From Deltaproteobacteria bacterium (GTDB taxonomy: Bacteria; Desulfobacterota_B; Binatia; UBA9968), in the NCBI GenBank assembly GCA_027297485.1, contig JAPUHZ010000245.1, positions 1 through 7,962 of the forward strand: a stretch of DNA of 7,962 bases, in the 5' to 3' direction. Of this stretch, positions 1 through 6,235 are shown piece by piece. A model generated the notes under the pieces. The model was given only the letters and a program-made list of their open reading frames with translations, was not told where the DNA came from and ran no database searches. Every line of letters begins with the position of its first letter. Position 1 is the first letter of the stretch. Made by a program: the position numbers and the translations under genes.

Positions 1-952
1 GGGCAGTCTCTTTTTGCTCATAGGCCTGTTCCACCTTTTCGATGAGAGAGAGGACGTCACCCATACCTAGAATTCTCGTGGCTAACCGATCCGGGTAAAA
101 GGGTTCCAGGGCATCCAGTTTTTCACCCACTCCAGAGAACAAAATGGGTTTTCCAACCATGTCGCGCATGGAAAGGGCGGCGCCACCGCGCGCATCCCCA
201 TCCATTTTTGTGAGGATAATACCCGTCACGTCGAGCCAATCGTTAAATCCTTGTGCCTGGTTGACGGCATCCTGTCCTGTCATGGCATCCGCAACCAATA
301 GGATATGGTAGGGATGTAAGGCCTCTTTGATCGACCTCAGCTCTTGCATCAGTTCATCGTCTATGTGGAGCCGTCCTGCGGTGTCGATCAAGAGAATGTC
401 ACAGAGGTGTCTCTTAGCCTCTTCTAGGGACTCTTGACAGATCACCACGGGTGGGGTTTCAGGGTGAGTGTCGTGGACTGGGATATCAAGCTCTCGACCA
501 AGTATCTTCAGTTGCTCTATAGCTGCCGGCCGATAGATGTCTGCGGAGACCAAATAAGGGGTCCTTTTTTTCTTTCTTTTCAAGTGCAAGGCTAGCTTGG
601 CCAGCGTAGTCGTCTTGCCCGAGCCTTGCAAACCGACGAGCATGAGAACAAGCGGGGGGGTTCCCTTTAGGTCCAACTCCCGGTGTTCTCCGCCCAAAAG
701 AGAGGCCAGCTCTTCTTTGATGATTTTGATGAGGTGTTGCTCTGGCGTTAGACTGCGGAGGACTTCTTGACCCAGTGCCTTAGCTTTGACCGATTCAAGA
801 AAGCTCTTTACTACCCTGAAATGTACATCGGCCTCGAGGAGGGCTAGGCGGACTTCGCGCAAGGCCTCTTCGATGTTTTTCTCGGTAATCTTTCCCTGAC
901 CCCTAAGCCTTTTGAAGGTCAGATCCAGTTTATCGGTTAAGGTTTCGAACAT
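1..952 (-). CDS. ffh: Signal recognition particle GTPase Ffh, C-terminus beyond window
   Basis: Ffh (SRP54) binds SRP RNA and signal sequences and delivers ribosome-nascent chains to FtsY at the membrane. 317 codons are present, open at the left edge. The N domain (about residues 1-90) includes ALLEADV at 37-43. The G domain carries the P-loop GLQGSGKTTT (107-116), DIYRPAA (138-144), DTAGR (190-194), TKMDGDARGG (248-257) and GVGEK (274-278), followed by the LGMGDVLSLIE linker. The methionine-rich M domain that binds RNA and signal peptides lies outside the window, so it is a partial view rather than a proven truncation. The ATG at 952 is supported by the family's MF(D/E)xLTD(K/R)L start. No in-frame alternative start lies between it and an upstream stop. 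The GGAG-type ribosome site abuts the ATG with no spacer, which is unusual. It has its own promoter and lies downstream of groEL. Confidence 0.97.
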   Translation of the reverse strand, partial: MFETLTDKLDLTFKRLRGQGKITEKNIEEALREVRLALLEADVHFRVVKSFLESVKAKALGQEVLRSLTPEQHLIKIIKEELASLLGGEHRELDLKGTPPLVLMLVGLQGSGKTTTLAKLALHLKRKKKRTPYLVSADIYRPAAIEQLKILGRELDIPVHDTHPETPPVVICQESLEEAKRHLCDILLIDTAGRLHIDDELMQELRSIKEALHPYHILLVADAMTGQDAVNQAQGFNDWLDVTGIILTKMDGDARGGAALSMRDMVGKPILFSGVGEKLDALEPFYPDRLATRILGMGDVLSLIEKVEQAYEQKETA

Positions 953-1000
953 CTCCTGAGGTCGGCTAAGCTCTTATATTTCCAGGAAAAAACTAGTGAG

Positions 1001-1030
1001 AGAATAGTATGAAATTACCTTTTTTGTCAA
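1001..1030 (-). promoter_or_regulatory. Predicted sigma70-type promoter of ffh
   Basis: Read on the minus strand, a perfect -35 TTGACA (1030-1025) is followed after 18 bp by TATTCT (1006-1001), which matches the -10 consensus at 4 of 6 positions. An alternative -10, TACTAT, lies at a 15-bp spacing. Transcription would start near 994, leaving a leader of about 40 nt before the ffh ATG. This makes ffh independent of groESL read-through. Confidence 0.6.
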
Positions 1031-1076
1031 GGAGAGGAAAACCCCCAGCCCGCCAACCTTCGTTCTCGCGACTCGC

Positions 1077-1136
1077 GCTTGTTGCCCAAGCAATAATTAC
1101 GAACCACGATTACGAGGCGGGTGAACCGGGGTAATC
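1077..1136 (-). repeat. Weak inverted repeats downstream of groEL
   Basis: Two short hairpins lie after the groEL stop. GATTAC (1108-1113) pairs with GTAATC (1131-1136) across a 17-nt loop. GCTTG (1077-1081) pairs with CAAGC (1087-1091) across 5 nt. Neither is followed by a U-run on the minus strand, so neither is a canonical intrinsic terminator. They could stabilise the 3' end or assist Rho-dependent ending. No other terminator is visible between groEL and ffh. Confidence 0.3.
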
Positions 1137-1147
1137 AAGGAAGGAAT

Positions 1148-3107
<1,960 letters not shown>

Positions 3108-3136
3108 GTCCTTCCTCCTTTCAAACTAGCACCTTT

Positions 3137-3162
3137 AGATTTGTAAATTTAAAGACAAATCT
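3137..3162 (-). promoter_or_regulatory. Perfect 8-bp inverted repeat in groES leader
   Basis: AGATTTGT and ACAAATCT are perfectly complementary 8-nt arms separated by a 10-nt AT-rich loop. They sit in the groES 5' leader, ending about 17 nt upstream of the ribosome site. The arm-loop-arm geometry resembles the CIRCE operator (9-9-9) but the sequence is unrelated. It could be an RNA hairpin affecting mRNA stability or translation, or a repressor operator. There is no run of U after it, so it does not look like an attenuator. Confidence 0.5.
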
Positions 3163-3166
3163 CTCG

Positions 3167-3181
3167 GTAAGCTGCGCTTAC
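3167..3181 (-). promoter_or_regulatory. Small perfect hairpin in groES leader
   Basis: GTAAGC (6 nt), a 3-nt loop and GCTTAC form a perfect short stem within the predicted leader, 4 bp from the larger inverted repeat. On the minus strand it is the first stem after the predicted transcription start. Its role is unknown. Confidence 0.4.
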
Positions 3182-3208
3182 ATTAGGAAAACCCGGTATG
3201 AGCGCTTC

Positions 3209-3236
3209 ATTCTAAACACTAAATTTATTCTGTCAA
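3209..3236 (-). promoter_or_regulatory. Predicted sigma70-type groESL promoter
   Basis: On the minus strand a perfect -35 TTGACA (3236-3231) and a near-perfect -10 TAGAAT (3214-3209, 5 of 6) are separated by 16 bp. Transcription would begin near 3202, about 95 nt before the groES GTG. No sigma32-like CCCCAT -10 is seen, so heat control, if any, would rely on a repressor or leader RNA. Confidence 0.75.
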
Positions 3237-3243
3237 GAGGCTG

Positions 3244-3272
3244 TTAGCGCTCTAAAATACGGTGAGCACTAG
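3244..3272. promoter_or_regulatory. Degenerate CIRCE-like inverted repeat
   Basis: TTAGCGCTC (3244-3252) and GAGCACTAG (3264-3272) are self-complementary at 7 of 9 positions across an 11-bp spacer. The HrcA operator CIRCE is TTAGCACTC-N9-GAGTGCTAA. One arm matches it at 8 of 9 positions and the other at about 6 of 9, but the spacer is 2 bp too long. It lies just upstream of the groES -35. A further copy of the half-site, GAGCGCT, occurs at 3200-3206 beside the -10. Binding by HrcA is therefore uncertain. Confidence 0.3.
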
Positions 3273-3314
3273 TTAATTCCTACTAATACAGGCTAAGGAA
3301 AAAAGCAAGGGGGG

Positions 3315-3590
3315 TTAGTTTTTTTGTTTTTTGATCTCTTCCTCGAGATACTTCCGATAAAGGATATCCCATTCCCTGCTCCCTGGGGGTATGGGACGCG
3401 AGAGGGATTGGATTTTCTGACGCACCATTTCGTCTAGGCGGTCTCCACGATTGAAGAACTCTTTAAGGACGCTCTTCGTCTCTCCGAGGACACGGGCCTC
3501 GTTGGGGAAATTCACCAGATCCTCCCTCCGGAGACCCTCTATAATGAGATGGGCGAGATGGGAAATCCGGTTCTCCGAGAGCCGGCTCAC
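3315..3590 (-). CDS. DUF507 family protein (second of tandem pair)
   Basis: A 91-residue soluble, charged protein with no membrane segment or signal peptide. Its start (RLSENRISHLAHLIIEGL) and end (PPGSREWDILYRKYLEEE) are typical of DUF507 proteins as I know the family. The function is unknown. The start is GTG (3590-3588) and overlaps the stop of the upstream paralogue by 4 nt (GTGA), which implies translational coupling. A GGAAGG-like ribosome site lies inside the end of the upstream gene. The pair may correspond to the two halves of longer single-chain DUF507 proteins known from some bacteria (from memory, unchecked). Conserved arginine, aspartate and SREWD residues could form an interaction surface, but no catalytic motif is evident. 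No clear terminator follows, so read-through into groES is possible. Confidence 0.8.
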   Translation of the reverse strand: MSRLSENRISHLAHLIIEGLRREDLVNFPNEARVLGETKSVLKEFFNRGDRLDEMVRQKIQSLSRPIPPGSREWDILYRKYLEEEIKKQKN

Positions 3591-3871
3591 AGAATAAATC
3601 CCTTCCTTTGGGCCAATTTCTGCTTAATGAGGACGAACATCTTGTAGTGATCCATCTCTTTGACCTCTCTAACTTGGCTGGCGTGAGAGGCCAACATCTT
3701 TCTGGCCTCCTCCTCGATGGCTTCCTCCTCATGAAAATTTTGCGCCACAATATCTCTTATCTTGGCTCGTATATCGGCTTCCTTTCCTTTCAGGATAATA
3801 AGCTCCTTGGAATGGTAGCTTTTCAAAAGGTGATCCACCAATCTATCGATCTGCTCCGTTTTTATCTTCAT
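3587..3871 (-). CDS. DUF507 family protein (first of tandem pair)
   Basis: A 94-residue protein, predicted mostly helical and highly charged, with no signal peptide or membrane segment. It resembles its downstream neighbour in size and in layout: an N-terminal helix (KIKTEQIDRLVDHLLKSY), an acidic centre (HEEEAIEEEARKML) and a C-terminal basic segment (MFVLIKQKLAQRKG). I assign it to DUF507 on this likeness and on the pairing. The function is unknown. The ATG at 3871-3869 has no recognisable ribosome site. The bases just upstream are instead occupied by two DnaA-box matches. A promoter is predicted about 80-100 bp upstream, overlapped by an inverted repeat. Confidence 0.75.
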   Translation of the reverse strand: MKIKTEQIDRLVDHLLKSYHSKELIILKGKEADIRAKIRDIVAQNFHEEEAIEEEARKMLASHASQVREVKEMDHYKMFVLIKQKLAQRKGFIL

Positions 3872-3875
3872 AGGC

Positions 3876-3884
3876 TGTGGAAAA
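3876..3884 (-). promoter_or_regulatory. DnaA-box match TTTTCCACA
   Basis: On the minus strand this 9-mer fits the relaxed DnaA consensus TTWTNCACA. It is a direct repeat of the perfect box 12 bp away (TTATCCACAGAC, then TTTTCCACAGCC). It lies 5-13 bases upstream of the first DUF507 start codon, where a ribosome site would be expected. Confidence 0.5.
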
Positions 3885-3887
3885 GTC

Positions 3888-3896
3888 TGTGGATAA
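3888..3896 (-). promoter_or_regulatory. Perfect DnaA box TTATCCACA
   Basis: This is an exact match on the minus strand to the high-affinity DnaA box. It lies in the predicted leader of the DUF507 transcript, in tandem with the 3876-3884 match and facing the opposite way to the perfect box at 4115-4123. Confidence 0.65.
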
Positions 3897-3918
3897 TTTA
3901 GGGAGACCCTGTGAGAAA

Positions 3919-3959
3919 ACCGGTAGCTAATGTGCAGGCCTCTCCCATTTTCTACCGGT
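3919..3959. repeat. Perfect inverted repeat ACCGGTAG ... CTACCGGT
   Basis: Two perfectly complementary 8-nt arms (3919-3926 and 3952-3959) flank a 25-nt spacer. Read on the minus strand, the upstream arm overlaps the predicted -10 of the DUF507 promoter and the other lies around +16 to +23. This arrangement is expected of a repressor operator with two half-sites, although a long-loop RNA hairpin is also possible. Confidence 0.5.
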
Positions 3960-3977
3960 CTTGCCTCCCGAAGTCAA
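3949..3977 (-). promoter_or_regulatory. Predicted sigma70-type promoter of DUF507 pair
   Basis: On the minus strand TTGACT (3977-3972, 5 of 6) and TAGAAA (3954-3949, 4 of 6) are separated by the optimal 17 bp. The start would be near 3942, giving a leader of about 70 nt that includes both minus-strand DnaA boxes. Confidence 0.5.
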
Positions 3978-4114
3978 CCTTAGAAAAAGTCAAAGAAAAT
4001 AGTTTCAAGGCTAATGGAAATGCCAAAAAGTGCTTGTGCTATCAAGACCTTTTTGAGAAGATGCATCGTAAGTTGTTGTCTCTGTAGCCAGGTAACAGTG
4101 AGAGATAGACGGGG

Positions 4115-4123
4115 TTATCCACA
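4115..4123 (+). promoter_or_regulatory. Perfect DnaA box TTATCCACA
   Basis: This is an exact plus-strand match to the high-affinity DnaA box, 52 bp upstream of the ldcA start codon. It is oriented opposite to the two boxes near 3876-3896. DnaA bound here could contact the ldcA promoter region, but no promoter is clearly seen. Confidence 0.65.
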
Positions 4124-4175
4124 GGCACAGGGATTTAGCTTAGAGGCGCTCTGATTCAGGCTGTGGAGGAAATGA

Positions 4176-5087
4176 TTGGATCTTCTTAAACCGGTTCCCC
4201 TGAGAAAAGGGAGAAAGATTGGTGTATTGGCTCCTGCGGGGTCTGTTCACGATGAGCAGCTCATGGCAGGGGTTGATACCCTTATTGGCGCAGGTTTTAA
4301 CGTTGAGTTGGCCCGGGGAATCCGGGAAAGCAACGGCTACCTGGCCGGAGACAAAGGGGAGAGGGCTAAAGCCCTGCAGGATTTTTTTGAGCGTGAAGAT
4401 ATCCATGCTATATTCTGTGCCCGTGGGGGGTTTGGTTCTATCCAGCTCCTTCCTCTTTTAGACACCGAGGCAATCCGTCTCCATCCGAAGATCTTTGTCG
4501 GATATAGTGATGTGAGCATTCTTTTAAATTGGTTCCTCCAGGAGTGCGGCATGGTGACCTTCCACGGCCCCATGGTGGCCAGGGAGATGGCTTGGGGGTT
4601 GGAAGGACGCAGCGAAGATTTTTTTTGGGGGACCCTTTTGGGAGAAAAGAGAAGGTGGCAGGTCAAGGTGGCCGAAACGGTCCGGCCGGGAGTAGTGGAG
4701 GCAGAGATGATGGGAGGGTGTCTCTCCACTATCGTTACGACCCTCGGAACCCCATACGAAATCAAAACCACTGGGAAAATCCTTTTTCTTGAAGATATCG
4801 GCGAGAGACCCTATCGGATTGAACGGATGCTCACCCATCTCCAGATGGCCGGGAAATTGGACGGGATTGCCGGTCTGGTCTTGGGAAACTTTACCGATTG
4901 TAACGGGGAGGGCCAACGAAGTCTTAAGGAAGTTATCCAAGATTTTTTTTATCAAGCCCCCTATCCGGTGGTCGCAGGTCTCGCTGCAGGTCATGGAGAG
5001 GAGAATCTCCTTCTCCCCTTTGGGGTTAAGATGGCATTAGATGGGAAGGCGGGGCTTCTTTCCTTGTTAGAGTCTCCGGTGACCTAG
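4176..5087 (+). CDS. ldcA: Murein LD-carboxypeptidase (S66 family)
   Basis: LdcA removes the terminal D-alanine from cytoplasmic murein tetrapeptides (L-Ala-gamma-D-Glu-mDAP-D-Ala), giving the tripeptide used in recycling. The 303 residues fit family S66. Seen in order: the N-terminal IGVLAPAG (15-22), RGGFGS (83-88), the nucleophile serine S111 in VGYSDVS, a Glu in LFLEDIGERPY (likely E206) and the catalytic His H273 in GHGEENLLLPFG. The Ser-Glu-His triad is therefore complete. No signal peptide is present, as expected for a cytoplasmic enzyme. The start is TTG (4176), chosen because GGAGG lies 6 nt upstream; the ATG at 4172 runs into a stop after five codons. It leads a three-gene operon with a serine hydrolase and mpl. 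Confidence 0.93.
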   Translation: MDLLKPVPLRKGRKIGVLAPAGSVHDEQLMAGVDTLIGAGFNVELARGIRESNGYLAGDKGERAKALQDFFEREDIHAIFCARGGFGSIQLLPLLDTEAIRLHPKIFVGYSDVSILLNWFLQECGMVTFHGPMVAREMAWGLEGRSEDFFWGTLLGEKRRWQVKVAETVRPGVVEAEMMGGCLSTIVTTLGTPYEIKTTGKILFLEDIGERPYRIERMLTHLQMAGKLDGIAGLVLGNFTDCNGEGQRSLKEVIQDFFYQAPYPVVAGLAAGHGEENLLLPFGVKMALDGKAGLLSLLESPVT

Positions 5088-5107
5088 TCGTCAGTCAAGG
5101 AGATGAG

Positions 5108-6235
5108 GTGATTTTTCATCCTGTTGAGGAAGCCTTCCAAGAGGCCATTGCTCAGGGTTTTTTTCCGGGAGCGGTGGTTCTAGTCGGCAAAGGAGACGAA
5201 GTTGTTTTCGAGCGCGCATTTGGTTTCCGTACGCTGATAGCAGGCAAAAGCCCCATGCAGTTGGAAACGATTTTTGACCTAGCGTCTCTTACCAAACCCT
5301 TGGCAACTACTACGGCCGTGATGCTGTTGGTGCGGGAAAAGAAGATCCGTCTCGAGGATCGAGTGACCCGCTTTTTTTCCAACTTCGGCGTCTTTGGCAA
5401 GATCCATGTGACCTTTCGCCATCTCTTGGCCCACTGCTCCGGACTCCCGGCCTGGAGGCCCTATTACGAAGAAATTGTCAGGGAGGAGAAAGGAGGGAGG
5501 GTCAATTTCGTTGCCAGTCGGGCAGCCAAAAGTTATGTCTTCGAACAGATTCATCGAGAAAGACAGGTGAGCCCCCCCGGCGCCAAGAGTCTCTACAGCG
5601 ATCTCGGGTTCATGCTTCTCGGTGAGGTCATTGAGGAGATCAGCGGTCGGACTCTGGACCGCTACTGCCAAGATAAGGTCTTTAAGCCTATGGGGCTCCG
5701 TTCTACCTCCTTTGTTGATCTTACCCAACTTAGGATGCGCCGTCTCCAGCCGGTCCAAGAAATGATCGCCCCAACGGAGAACTGCCCGTGGCGCAAGAGA
5801 ATCCTTTGTGGCGAGGTCCACGATGACAATGCCTATGCCATGGGTGGGGTTGCCGGACATGCCGGCCTTTTCTCTTGTGCGCGAGATATCCATCTTATCT
5901 TAGCCCGCCTCAGACACTGCTTACGAGGCGAAGACCCGTTCCTGCCTGCGCCTCTTTTGCAAGAGTTTCTGACTCGAGATCATACCGTCGAAGGGTCCAC
6001 GTATGCTCTAGGTTGGGACACCCCTTCGTCGGAGGACTCCTCCAGCGGAAGCTTTTTTTCTCCTCATTCCGTCGGCCATCTAGGATTCACCGGGACCTCG
6101 GTTTGGTGGGATTTGGAGAAAGATTGCCATATCATTCTTCTAACCAACCGAATCCACCCTTCGCGCAGTAACGATAAGATTAAGGAGTTTCGTCCTTATA
6201 TCCACGATCTTATCATGAAGGCTCTCCAGCAATGA
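5108..6235 (+). CDS. Beta-lactamase-fold serine hydrolase in murein recycling operon
   Basis: A 375-residue member of the class C beta-lactamase / penicillin-binding-like family (PF00144). The active-site motifs are intact: S60-L-T-K63 (SxxK), Y163-S-D165 (the YxN-type site) and H324-L-G326 (in place of KTG). LLAHCSGLP (106-114) and GGVAGHAGLFS are family segments. Known members include beta-lactamases, DD-peptidases and esterases, and motifs alone do not identify the substrate. No signal peptide or lipobox is visible at the N-terminus (MIFHPVEEAFQEA), which suggests a cytoplasmic enzyme rather than a periplasmic beta-lactamase. Start GTG at 5108, preceded by an AAGGAGA ribosome site; an ATG at 5103 stops immediately. 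It lies 20 bp after ldcA and overlaps mpl by 4 bp, so a role on murein peptides is inferred. The B. subtilis recycling cluster also contains a related hydrolase (ybbE/amlB). Confidence 0.85.
   Translation: MIFHPVEEAFQEAIAQGFFPGAVVLVGKGDEVVFERAFGFRTLIAGKSPMQLETIFDLASLTKPLATTTAVMLLVREKKIRLEDRVTRFFSNFGVFGKIHVTFRHLLAHCSGLPAWRPYYEEIVREEKGGRVNFVASRAAKSYVFEQIHRERQVSPPGAKSLYSDLGFMLLGEVIEEISGRTLDRYCQDKVFKPMGLRSTSFVDLTQLRMRRLQPVQEMIAPTENCPWRKRILCGEVHDDNAYAMGGVAGHAGLFSCARDIHLILARLRHCLRGEDPFLPAPLLQEFLTRDHTVEGSTYALGWDTPSSEDSSSGSFFSPHSVGHLGFTGTSVWWDLEKDCHIILLTNRIHPSRSNDKIKEFRPYIHDLIMKALQQ

Larger units (their letters stand above)
3872..4175. other. Divergent intergenic region with DnaA boxes (possible origin-like or DnaA-regulated)
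   Basis: This 304-bp gap separates the minus-strand DUF507 pair from the plus-strand ldcA operon. It has no convincing coding frame. It contains three DnaA-box consensus matches, the DUF507 promoter with its inverted repeat, and a moderately A-rich central part (about 3980-4060). No tandem iterons, GATC cluster or clear unwinding element were seen. No confident plus-strand promoter for ldcA could be assigned within it. A replication-origin role is only a hypothesis, since no dnaA, dnaN or other origin marker gene is in the window. Confidence 0.4.

Noticed and set aside
1101..1140. A tRNA-like GGTTCA segment after groEL
   Set aside because: No acceptor, D or anticodon arm can be assembled around it, so it is not a tRNA.
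3297..3330. A/T runs flanking a C-run after the second DUF507 gene, considered as a terminator
   Set aside because: On the minus strand A-runs, CCCCCC and a T6 run are present, but there is no GC-rich stem. Only a weak A-T pairing could form.
4162..4170. TCCTCCACA (minus strand) as a fourth DnaA box
   Set aside because: It has two mismatches to TTATCCACA, does not fit TTWTNCACA, and overlaps the GGAGG ribosome site of ldcA, which explains it better.
4337..5893. Long minus-strand frames antisense to ldcA and the serine hydrolase
   Set aside because: The opposite strand has complete genes with intact catalytic motifs. The antisense frames have no recognisable domain.
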